Assembly: GCA_013076295.1 (NCBI GenBank)
Contig: RQOL01000658.1
Span: 4,042,353 to 4,106,352 of the forward strand
Length of the DNA stretch: 64,000 bases
Source of the DNA: Sanderia malayensis
Lineage: Eukaryota; Cnidaria; Scyphozoa; Semaeostomeae; Pelagiidae
Direction: 5' to 3'
Every line of letters starts with the position of its first letter. Within the stretch, counting starts at the first letter, position 1. Both the position numbers and the translations under genes were made by a program. The notes beneath the pieces were generated by a model. The model had not been told where the DNA came from and made no database searches. It saw only the letters and a list, made by a program, of their open reading frames with translations. This document shows positions 1-10,405 of the stretch, piece after piece.

Positions 1-1511
1 TTATTTTTTTATTCTTTATATCGATAAAACTTTCTTCGCTGATTTTAGATCCGAAAATAGTATTTAAATCTGACGTCTAGTTAACGAGTTATAACGTTGG
101 GAAGTGTCGATGTTTCGTCATTTTCGCCATTTTTTGTGGTCAACTTTTAGGACTGGGATCTACCTACTATGACATCATAGTTGGTGCCATTGTGCCCCGT
201 TCATTTTCCCGTACTGAAGCAACAAATCTGGCATCAATTTTCTCTCATACTATGGACTCGATATTTGTTTTTTTGACTTTGATGATTAGAAACAGGTCGG
301 CGCATTATGACATTGAAATTTGAAAGGCTTGCGATGAGTTTGCAGCTGTGGGGAGGAATTACAAAACTCCCATGTAGTGGCTGCTCGTTGTGCTCAGTGG
401 AGGCGGGCGTGGGCCGTGCATGCAATGTTAAAACTGTACGGGAACGGGGATGACAAGAAGAGCATCAAAACATGATAAAACTGGGAAAATATGCCATATC
501 GATGTGTTTTGCTAGCCCATGGAAATACACCCGATAAATCAAAATTTGTATGGCTTCACAAAATTCTGCTTTATCAGGATGATCGCCCTAAAACTGTGAG
601 GAGAAGGAGATGGATAGATTTCATCAATTCGCAACGACGCCCGACGGAAGAAATTCTATGCACGCCTCATCATGAATGAAATAAATCAAACAACAAAGCG
701 CGATAATTTCGGTACAATAACGAAATTCATGTGTAGTAATAAGGAATTGTGTTGCAGATTTTCTACACTTGCTGTTCCAAATGAAAATCGAATCGTTTCA
801 AGCTTCTTCAAACCCCAAAGGTTTAGACTGACACGGATATGATGGCCTAAATTATTGCGTATATTGAATTTTGATATACACTTTTGCTTCATCACATACA
901 CAACAAAAAGATAATAATTCAGATCTAGTCAAATGCCCAGAAAGTTTTCTTTCAACATTTCTTTTCTTGCTCACATCTCTTTCATGGCTTTGACTGAAAG
1001 AGTTCTCAGCCAAATGGGATCAAATGCATCAGGTTTCTCCTTCATCGGTATCACTATCAACGGTCTGCTTTGCTCTACGATACGATCAATCCTATCCCCT
1101 CGCCATCTTCGCATTCCTCGGCACTGCAATCCCTACTGTTATGAACTACTATCCGACAAAGAATGTTAATTTATGGAAACTTTCTATTCGATTCTGATCA
1201 CCAAAATTGCACAAATACCCACGAATACACATAACGAGACACGACCAAAGCGCAACGCAAACACTATTTATTATACTGAATGCAGGCCTACGCCCGCCGC
1301 CACTGAGTACGACGAGCAGCCACTACATTGGAGTTTACCTACTATGATGTCATAGTAGGTAAATTACGGTCCTAAAAGTTGACCACGAGAAAGTGGCACG
1401 CGTTGCCTCGTATCTCAAAAACTACTTGTCATATCAAAAAAATATAAACGGATTCAGAATCAGCGCATTCGAATCTATAGTTTTAGCCAATAAAAAAATA
1501 AGGTGTAGGGG
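1..1511. mobile_element. Decayed DNA transposon with long inverted repeats and a THAP fragment
   Basis: Bases 1-183 read as an imperfect reverse complement of 1347-1502. Both arms contain a T-rich outer end, a GCTGATT block and a GTGGTCAACTTTTAGGAC block, then CTACTATGACATCATAG. A second inverted pair, about 365-425 against 1283-1334, lies inside, so the left arm carries about 160 bp that the right arm lacks. The interior holds a THAP-like zinc-finger remnant and no complete transposase. THAP domains are known from P-element and Kolobok transposases, so one of those classes is the natural guess. The left tip lies at or outside the window edge, so no target-site duplication can be read. Confidence 0.7.
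491..679 (+). pseudogene. THAP-type zinc-finger remnant
   Basis: The 62-codon reading frame has the layout of a THAP (C2CH) domain: an early Cys at MPYRC, a DDRP segment, the basic RRRRWIDF core with its conserved Trp, and a closing C-x2-H (LCTPHH). The second zinc-binding Cys expected just after MPYRC is replaced, giving AHG where a CG would be expected. The frame stops soon after the domain and no downstream transposase domain follows. It sits between the inverted repeats of the surrounding element and is best read as what remains of its DNA-binding domain. A weak chance similarity cannot be excluded. Confidence 0.5.
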
Positions 1512-1946
1512 CACTTTAAGAAAGTTTGAAATATGCTCATATAAAAAAACCTCATGTTATTAAAAAAATAACTAATGCACTCACCACATTTACAATCTAA
1601 AAAGAAAAATAACACAGTGAATTAAAGAATTGAATTATTTGGAGAAAGTTTAATTGGGATAGATTTAAAAAATGTGTTACTGATTAAAAACAAAGACACA
1701 CAAACTTACCGGCTGTTGAAAAAAAATTTGAAGATGAGCGGAAAAAAAGAAAGATAAATAAATTATTATCAGAGTAAATAATAACAATAGTTATGTGAAT
1801 TTAGGAAAGAGAAAGGGTCATTATGCGTAAAGGAAACTATTACCTAAAGGACAATATGTATCAAAAACCCAAGGGAAGAAATTCAGTCAATTTGACATCC
1901 AGAGTGAACTTGCTACTGTATATGACTATGGCTATGGCTAGGCTGG
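1512..1946. other. Intergenic, no gene seen
   Basis: AT-rich sequence downstream of the TRAF-like gene. It could contain that gene's missing last exon, but I could not identify one. No repeat of note was seen. Confidence 0.5.
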
Positions 1947-2903
1947 CTATGTGTTAATTAGTCTGCAGGTAAAAGGTAGTGTGTGAAAGTGGCAAAGAAG
2001 GTTACTGACCCCTGCATGCCAAGAGCAAGTCATCTTCTTGTTAAATTCATCAAGGAACGGTTTACTGCAATTCTTGCAAATGGTTGGTCCTCCTTGAGAT
2101 TTGATCTTACGGCAACCAGACGATTGTGGGGAAATTGGGGGCAGTGTGGAGGAGTAGTTGGGGGTAACCCGATCTCTGCTACACGTGGGAGGAGCAGAGC
2201 GAGTGCCTAGTTCTGGGGTACTTCTCACAAGTGTTGGTGAGAACTGTTCAGGGTTTCTCTCAATACGCTTCCACATGTAATCTTTTTGCAAACTTCTCTC
2301 TTCTCGTAGGCTTTTGTACGATTCCTGTTTCAAGTTGACAATGTGCTTTTTCAGCTCTCGGTCGTTATTCCTCAACTGTCTGACAATTATTTGCTTCCAT
2401 TTCTGCTCCATACATCCTTGGGCTTTTTGATGTCTCCTTAAGTCGATGTATTTTAGTCTTTTGCCACAACCGTTACAGCTAACAAGTCGATAATCACAAC
2501 TTTTCAAGTGCTCATCTAAATCTTTTCGCTTCAGTTTAATCAAACAGCCAGCATTAGCATTAGGACAAACTGTCTTTTTCATCACGCAAAAATTTGCCAA
2601 GTGGTCATCCAAATCCTGTAATTTCATCTGCTCGCCACAATTTTTTGAACAGTACACAAGAAGATTACCAACAGCACGTCTGAGCTCATTTGTCGCTTCA
2701 TTGTCAGCCTTCACAAGTTTCTCGGAGCAAGGGCAGCTCGAGAGATCCTGTTTTACTCTCCTCAGGAAACAAGTTTTGCAAACTGAGTGCTGACAATCTC
2801 TCAACTTCACAGCATCTTGTAACACTTTGTGGCAGTGAACGCATATAAATTCCTCAGTAACATCATCCACAAACATATAAACTCTTATATCCTTCTTTGG
2901 CAT
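1947..2903 (-). CDS. RING/TRAF-type zinc-finger protein
   Basis: The 318-residue frame starts at an ATG and opens with a RING-like C3HC4 cluster (residues about 20-65: CVHC, then CQHSVCKTC, then CPC). TRAF-type zinc-finger blocks follow (about 75-165), with repeated CxxxC...H...C patterns such as CPNANAGC and CNGCGKRL. A short basic helix comes next, then a Ser/Pro-rich linker, and near the C-terminus a further Cys/His pair, CKNCSKPF...CSWHAG. RING plus TRAF fingers usually mark an E3 ubiquitin ligase or signalling adaptor of the RNF41/RNF151/TRAF type, but no MATH domain is present. A possible splice donor (GG|GTCAGT) near base 2006 follows CSWHAG, so the last 20 or so residues may be intron read-through and the true C-terminus may lie in an exon I could not find. 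Confidence 0.8.
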   Translation of the reverse strand: MPKKDIRVYMFVDDVTEEFICVHCHKVLQDAVKLRDCQHSVCKTCFLRRVKQDLSSCPCSEKLVKADNEATNELRRAVGNLLVYCSKNCGEQMKLQDLDDHLANFCVMKKTVCPNANAGCLIKLKRKDLDEHLKSCDYRLVSCNGCGKRLKYIDLRRHQKAQGCMEQKWKQIIVRQLRNNDRELKKHIVNLKQESYKSLREERSLQKDYMWKRIERNPEQFSPTLVRSTPELGTRSAPPTCSRDRVTPNYSSTLPPISPQSSGCRKIKSQGGPTICKNCSKPFLDEFNKKMTCSWHAGVSNLLCHFHTLPFTCRLINT

Positions 2904-3957
2904 GTATGTATATTAAAGAAATATCTTAAAATATACTCTTCGGGATTCGGCGTGCTCGATTCCAGACAACAGTGTCGAGTCGATTGCTCTTTTAATGTTA
3001 GCTCAGTTCGTGCTTAGGCCAGCAAAACGACTTCCGTCCTGTTGACAGTTGCCATGGTTCCAATTCATCCGATTGTTTGCAAACCTGATCATGTTTGCTT
3101 GCAGAACAAGGAATTTTTGCAAACAACACTAAACCTCAAGAATGTGATCTGCACGCAAAATTTAATCTGTTTGTTTGTAACAATAATGGGAGGGAAGGGA
3201 CTCTTAATTAGTCCAGCTCCAGCGAGAGCAAAAGGTGTCATTGTGTGACATGAATTTGCGGTACCATTTACATTCTGCCATTGTCGGAGGGGTTGAAGCA
3301 AATATGAATAGGAAACTATCTCCTTTTGGGTTTACAAATATAAATTAAACTTTTCCACTCGGGTTTCCTTTACATTGTGTTGTGGCCTGCGATGCAAAAA
3401 GCTCATGTCATTTATGTGCGCCAAGCAATTCAATTCAATGGCGAAAGCAATTCAATTCAATACGGAAAACAATTACAAAAAAAGACTCCTTGTGCCCTCC
3501 CAGCCATAAAACAAAATTTTACATTATGCTTCAGACAAAAATTCATAGAAAAAATCTTAAGATCTTTTCATAATTTCCACCACCAAAACATGAAACTAAC
3601 ATAAAGAGTAAAACCCTGCACGGATATGAACAACAAAATACTGTTCTTGCATTTAAATAACTACCATTGCATTAATATTGTCATCAAGTTAGACAACCAA
3701 CACGTCTTACCAAGATAACATGTTATCTTGATCAAGAACTATTCGTCTTTCAGTAACAGCAATATCTAATTCAACTCACTGACAAGATTCCATATGCCAT
3801 ACAATATAAATTTTTCAATTATACATATAACTGTTTACTTTAATAATGAAACATTACAGTTGTTTTTGTTGACGTCTGTTATGCATCAGTGCAACAATGT
3901 TTGTGACCTTTTAATAAACAAAATAGGAAGGAAACTTGCTTTAAAAAATTGAGCACA
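2904..3957. other. Intergenic: promoter side of the TRAF-like gene, 3' side of UBC9
   Basis: The stretch 2930-3060 has more CpG than its surroundings and is the likely promoter of the minus-strand TRAF-like gene. A short direct repeat (GCAATTCAATTCAAT, twice) lies around 3424-3463. The remainder is probably the UBC9 3' UTR and spacer. No credible reading frame was seen. Confidence 0.45.
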
Positions 3958-6108
3958 TTACTTGGCACTGAACTTTTGAGCTTGTTGTCTGACACGCTTT
4001 TCATATTCTTGCCTGTTTTGGCTGAAAATTAAAAAAACTCCTCAGGAATAATCATTCTGGCATCCACACAATTTACAGAAATTAAACTCTACAATGTTTC
4101 AATCCTTAAAGATATCTATGTAATGTCCTTAGCCAATGATACCTAAAACTGGTTCAAGTACTTGCACTTTCTTAGCAACTTTGTTATTTTGAATGAAAAC
4201 TGTGTGACATGTAGACTATTCAAAATTAACATTTCTTTTACTTTCTTTTATTAACAAACTTTTATAAAAAATGTCTAATTTTTAAAAATGATTTTAAAGG
4301 CTTTCAGCTCTCCAATTTAGATTCCTTATAATGTAACTTATGTTAAAAAAATGAAGGTTTGTATCAAATAATGCATCAAGCTCATTGGGTTTACAACTTT
4401 AAAAAATTGCAAGAGAACAGATATATATAAACTTATGTGTAAGAAATGCTGGCTTATATTCTAAGCTATTTTACAACTCAGAGCTGGCATATAAAGAAGA
4501 CTCTTAGAACTGCAAGCTCTAAGGAGAGTATTAAAGTTAAATGGAAAACCTTTACATTCACAACTCACCAGAAAGTGGTGTATGCTTCAGCCTGCGCAGG
4601 ATCTCTGATGTTGGGATCATTAAGAAGATCTTGAATTCCAAGCAAAATTTGTTTTATTGTAACCGCTGGTCTCCAGTCTTTGTCTTCGTCCAATAATGAT
4701 AAACAAACTGTCCCAGATGGGTAAACGTTTGGGTGGAAGAGAGGCGGGTCAAATTTGCCTGGAACATGAGTATAAAGAGATTTGTCAAACTTGTCAATTT
4801 GTCAATCAGTAATTTCCAGAGCAATAATTCATTCAAAATAAAATAACATGGAAAAAAAGCAAATGTCTAGATAAATATGAACTCACATTTTGGAGGTGTA
4901 GATGGATAGTCATCTTTGAAGATAATTTTTAATATATATGAACCACCTTCCCATGGAGTCTAAAGAAAGAAGAACTGTTCACTTAGAAAAATTGATGTTT
5001 AAATTATAAATCAATGCAAAAGTTAATATAGAAGAAGTATGTTTAATGGGTTAAGAATGGGGGAAGATACCCCATAAATTTATGAAAACTGTGTTGTATC
5101 TTTTCTACCCTTTTAATAATAATCAAGGCGTATAATAATAATCATGGGGTAAAATAATAATCTACTTGCCCCTTTCTTTCCAGGTATTGCTGAAAAAAAA
5201 TAGATGAAGATAATTTCATGAGCATCACAAGTTTGCTTTAGATTATTAATTACCTTACAATTGATAACTTACTTTTGGAATGGAAAGTTAATTAATACAT
5301 ATTATTTAAATGAATAAAAAATGACTTCCTCAAGGGACAATAGGGTTTATGGTTAACTTTAGATACATAATTCATATATATGTGCAAGTTTATTTTAGCA
5401 TTAGCTGTAGGATTAGTTTGGGTTGGCTAGTGTGTATTAAAAAGTGGGCAAGAAAATTGGGAGAAATGAGCATGCTATAAATGTCCTTTTACCACAGTCC
5501 CAAGTCATCATGTTCAGAGTTCCATCTGGATTTCTAGTTGGTTTTGCAACAAACCCCTGGAACAAAATGACAATAAAATTGTTACAAATAACCAGAACAA
5601 TCTATTTAAAGGCTATTCAAAAACGGCATTTATCTGTTACTAATTCAAAAATTTAATGTTCGTTATTGTTAACCCACAATCAACTCCCTCAACTATTAAT
5701 AGATTTTGTATTATATACAGAACTTTCCTACAGGCTTTAATCCAATTTTGAGATTTGTTAGAAGTAAAGTAAGTATACTAATAAATGAGATAATTTCAGC
5801 AAAAACATAGAATAACAATATAAATTGTAGAATAAGCAATACAGATTCAAAATATTTCCTGTTATGAAAAATAGAAAAGAGGAGACCGTAAACAAAGTTG
5901 ATATGAAAGTTAAATTATTGTTTCTAATCAAAACATTTTCTAGAAAGCCGCTAGTAAAAAAGAAAACTGTGTTCAAATGGACTGAAAAAATTGGCCTACT
6001 GTATATACAGGTTTGATAAGATGTAAATGAAAATTAACTTACAAATGGGTGGTCCTTTCTCCACGACTTTCTTTCTTCAGCTAGTCGACCAAGAGCTATC
6101 GTTGACAT
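3958..6108 (-). CDS. UBE2I: SUMO-conjugating enzyme UBC9
   Basis: Six exons on the minus strand (6043-6108, 5493-5556, 5170-5189, 4887-4959, 4569-4758, 3958-4021) join in frame to 158 residues, exactly the length of vertebrate UBC9. The protein starts [16 protein letters not shown], contains the catalytic segment [10 protein letters not shown] with Cys93 in the expected place, the FHPNVYPSG motif before it, and ends [17 protein letters not shown]9 takes SUMO from the SAE1/SAE2 activating enzyme as a thioester on Cys93 and transfers it to target lysines, mainly in the nucleus. All splice junctions were placed by hand. Five introns are GT-AG. The intron after the 20-nt microexon begins GCAAGT, a GC-AG intron, and no alternative GT keeps the frame. 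Identification is very secure. Confidence 0.98.
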
Positions 6109-8021
6109 GGTATTAGAACGACAATTCAAAAATTCTGAAAACAGGAAATCAATGAATTTTCGTTTTAGTTAAAAACTCGAAAATATCACAGCATTTTTGG
6201 GCTTTTTCTTCAAATTCAGCCACTCGCATTCTCTCGCATCATGTTCTCCATCCTTTTGCAGAATGAAAAGCGCATGTGCAACAATGTCTCGTTGTCAAAA
6301 AGAGGTCATAAAATGTTGTTTTATGTTTTGATCAACAATTTCACAAGTCTTTCTAAAAGAAATATTATGCTTAATTTTAAAGCAGCCTTTTTATATTAAA
6401 AAATAGTTATACCATTGCGAATAAACAAGCTCCTTCTCTATTATTTGAGAGATAACACAGCAAAACAAATAGCAGGATAGAAGATATCTTTAATTAAACT
6501 TGAGCTTTTGTTCAAAAATTACTCTTACACACAGTTGACATCGGCCATATCGACTGCGCATTATCTCGAACACTCGCTTTGTCGAACCATCTTCTATTTT
6601 CCCTGGAGGGAGAAATCGTGGTTAACAGCTTCATTTTATTGACTATGACAGTGAATCTCACCTGTTATCACTTATCAAGTAACTTGATAACGGGTCACAC
6701 CCGAAACGCCGTTCAACATTTTACTCCGCATAACTAAACTACTGTAACTTTCTCACTGATTTCCGCTGCACAGCAGAAAATCTTTAAAAGACACGTCTCG
6801 AAAATGAGGCAAATCGTCGATGCATGACAAATATCAACCAATGAAAGTTGTTGATTTTCATGCAAACAATGAAGGTAATTTAAAATTTGCTTCGGTTTAC
6901 TTCTTTTTGAAACGTGGAAAAAATATATGCGCGGCGCATGATGACAATGTTTGGAATTGCATATTTTGCCAGAAATGATTCAGATTTTTGATGGAAAAAA
7001 TTACATCTGCATAACATATCAGAAAAAGCTGTTGCAAAACAAGATTCCATGTCGACTAAAGTGGTGAGGTCCTTCCAGACCCTTTCCAGGAAGGGTCTTT
7101 AAGTCATTAAGTCTTGAGACGTTTGGTAGAATATGTATTCAGAAGTAGAATTGGGGGCCGAGCCATTGAGGCTCATTATTTAAATGCTCACGTTCCTATA
7201 CGTTGTACACCATTTAACATTTATCCTTATTCAAAAAACGATCATGTGTTACGTCAGCAATATCTTAAGCTAACTTCATTGCTGAAATAGAATCGAAAGC
7301 AACTGACCCCAGATCTCTAGACTGGAAGAAACTTCAATTCGCACCTTGAGAGTTTTCAACATAGCGGATGTCAATTGTAGCATTCTCGTTAAGTTATGAT
7401 CTCAACCAGATTTCCTAATTCCAAAGCTCCTACATGCATATTAATATTTAATGTTGTCAGAACAAAACAAGAGAGTTATTATTTCAAGAAGTTTTAAAAA
7501 CCCTTTGCAAAATTACGGTTGAGTCAGACAGGGCAGTGTTTAGAAAACACAAGTTTTATATTGCAATAGAAAAGTTCGTAAGGGAACAACAGGAATATGG
7601 CTACACAGCATAATAATAAAAATTAACAACTGGTGTTAAAAATACTTCATCTAACTTGGTTATGTTATGTTATGTTATGTTATGCATGTTATATTATTGT
7701 GTTTGGTATGCAAACGTTTATTATACTGCAGTCTGTTATCACGTGACAGATGTGACGTATTAAATGATTGGGAGATAAAACGAAAGGAGAAATGGACGAA
7801 GGCAGATACTTGTTGAATGGTGCATGGGAGACGCTTGCAAAGGTGAAATTGACATGCCTTATACCATATATGGTACTTACTCGCATTATTCATTAACTCA
7901 TCAACTCGCGTATTCGCAGTCTTGGCGCATTATCGAATATTTGGTTTTGTTGAATTTGAGACACGTTTCTGGAAATTGCCTAAGACAATTCAAATAACAC
8001 TGAGCTTGCTTCCAAAAAAAG
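6109..8021. other. Intergenic between UBC9 and a GPCR
   Basis: This is probably a divergent promoter region: UBC9 leaves on the minus strand and the GPCR on the plus strand. Apart from a short TTATG microsatellite near 7660 I see no repeat or coding sequence. Small reading frames here have no recognisable domain. Confidence 0.4.
7660..7684. repeat. TTATG microsatellite
   Basis: Five consecutive copies of the pentamer TTATG. Confidence 0.85.
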
Positions 8022-9706
8022 ATGGAATATCATAATAGTTCAAAAAACACGACGTCATTCCATCTGAACATTTCATCTGAAACAACAAAGCCACAAAACA
8101 ACGGAACATTGTTGAACACAGAGCCCCAACTGAACAACATACTGATGGTATGCCTGTATTCCGTGATATCTCTGGTCGGCATATTAGGCAACGGCTACGT
8201 GTGTGTAAGGATAGTTACAAAGAGTGCTAAGATATCGCACTTCACCATTTTACTGATTTCACTTGCCTCAGCCGATCTCCTATCATGCTTGGTGTCGCCA
8301 ATTGCGCTTGTACATGACTTGATAACGTTATCCTTCGGTCATGGCAAATGGTATCTTGGTGACGTAATGTGTGTATTGTTGCCTGCATTGACACCGATGC
8401 TTCTCGCTGCTTCCACCTGGACGCTGGTTGTCATATCCATTGAAAGATTCAGGTATGTTAACTGTGACGTAATGCAATCACCAAATCTGTAAACCCCAAA
8501 ATAACCGGCCGTAATAACGACGAGATGACTGTAATAGCGAGATGGCTGTAATAACGAGATGGCTGTAATAAGTTACTGTTAATAAGACGGCCCTAACTAT
8601 TAGGCGTGGTTATAACGAAGCCTGTTGCGCCATCTTCGTTGACTAAATTAAACATTTCTTCTCAATCATACACTTTCATTGATGACGCAGAAAGAAGAAA
8701 GCTGCTTCTCACCCGTGAACTTTTGAATGAGCATCCTATAGCTATTTCACAAGCCTAACCGAACATAACATGGCATGTTCTTTGGAGAAATTCACCTGCT
8801 ATTCCACTGATTAACTATTTCTCTAACTATTATGACCTTATCACGATGTTTGATTTTAATTATTAAATTATCAAATACATTTCTTTCAGTCCGTTTTGCT
8901 TCAAACGTTAAGATTTAAGCTCGAGCTAAAAAGGGTATTTGTCCCATTTCAGGGTTGTAGCCTACCCAGTATCAGCAAATCAGGACAAAATACTCATCTC
9001 AGTGGGGACACTGCTGGTTGTGTGGACCAGCGCAGCCTGTCTCTCCGTGCCAATGGGACTAACATGGCGAATGGAGAAAGGTGAAGCATGCATGGAGACA
9101 TCCAATCATCTATCTGATAAACAACAGTTCGCTTACCTCGTCGCTGTTACAATCATTATATGGGTAATACCTTGTTTCATCCTCACTTTCGTGTATACAG
9201 CAACTGCACGGCAGTTGAAAGCGAGTCAAATGCAACATGCCGATGATAGAGCAGTGGCACGCACGCTCAAGCAAACGAGACGCATTGTACGAATGTTTGT
9301 CATTCTGGTCGTCCTCTTCTCCTTGCTGTCGCTTCCGTATGCCGCGTTTTTCTGTGCAATCAGATACATCAAGGCGTATCGTCATGATCTACTCAACTCG
9401 AAAAGCAGGATCAATGAATTGGCATTGTGGAATACGGTTCTTTTTACGTCTTGTCTCCTCAACAGTGCAATCAATCCAATCTTCTACGCGAAAATCTTCG
9501 AAGCCAAACGAAGGAGAGGAGGCAGAGAACAAAGCTGCTGTGATGCGTTCAAGTCAAAGCTGCATGCCGTTAGTCCAAGGACAAGAGAATGTAGATTGAG
9601 CTGTGTTCCAGCATCAACAGCCACTACGGCACAAGTTGCTTCTATTTATCGCCATCCCAATGAACAATCGCACTGCACAAGAAATATAAACACCACAACG
9701 ATGTAG
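8022..9706 (+). CDS. Class A (rhodopsin-family) GPCR, peptide-receptor-like
   Basis: Two exons (8022-8452 and 8953-9706) join through a phase-2 intron inside the TM3 end motif, giving 394 residues and restoring ISIERFRVVAYP. The extracellular N-terminus carries four N-glycosylation sequons. GILGN marks TM1 (near 56), LASAD TM2 (with the conserved Asp at 85), a Cys at 117 starts TM3, and ERF at 141-143 replaces DRY. The second extracellular loop contains a Cys (EACMETS) for the usual disulfide. TM6 has SLPY in place of CWxP and TM7 has NPIFY. The overall look is that of neuropeptide receptors (NPY, tachykinin or galanin group), but I cannot assign a ligand. It is not closely related to the three GPCRs at 48-54 kb. 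Confidence 0.9.
8513..8571. repeat. Short tandem repeat in the GPCR intron
   Basis: Imperfect tandem copies of a unit reading roughly CGAGATGGCTGTAATAA (variants with ATGACTG and TAGCGAG) inside the single intron of the GPCR gene. Confidence 0.7.
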
Positions 9707-10405
9707 TTCTTAATGAAAAAACAATTTCTTTTCTCACCCAGCTCTGTGATTTCAGACTCCATGTATGACGATATTGTCTGCATGCTCCAAATCTTCCTCA
9801 AAAACCAAAAATGCTAATGAATTTCCCTAAGCCGTAGAACTTCTATGCTCCAAAAAAGGAAATATATTTCAAATAAAAAAGTAGCTAAGAACTGACGACT
9901 TAAATTCGCTTGAAATTATAGTTGACATTTCAAAAACTAATAAAACAAATTATAATGACAATAAGAGTATAATGTTCTTTATAGTTTTGTCCAACTATAT
10001 ACTCAAAGATTAAGAATCCTTGGATATGAAATACCTATAATGTGTCTATATTGTTCAATAGATGTAAACCATATCGTTATAGCATACTAGTTGACAAATA
10101 GTTTTACAAACAAACAATAAAATCATGTTTTACTGCTTGAATGAAAATAATATTAGGGGAATCGAGCAATTTTGCGACTTGTTTAATTAATTTGAAATGT
10201 TTAATTCCCTGCCACAAGGAGTGAAAATGGACTGTGGACTGTCTGGTCTTCAAGTTCAAAATCACTCAAACATTTCGATGCAAAATCAAATTAAAGATGC
10301 TTGTCATAGGATGGTATAAAATAGGGATGGTAAGTGTGTAAAGGGATCAGAGGACATTGCGTGGTAGCTAAAGAGGACAAGTTCAATATCGCCTACATAG
10401 CATAA
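9707..10405. other. Intergenic between convergent genes
   Basis: Holds the 3' flanks of the plus-strand GPCR and the minus-strand PDK1 gene, with AATAAA-like signals near 10118 and 10420. No gene or clear repeat was seen. Confidence 0.45.
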
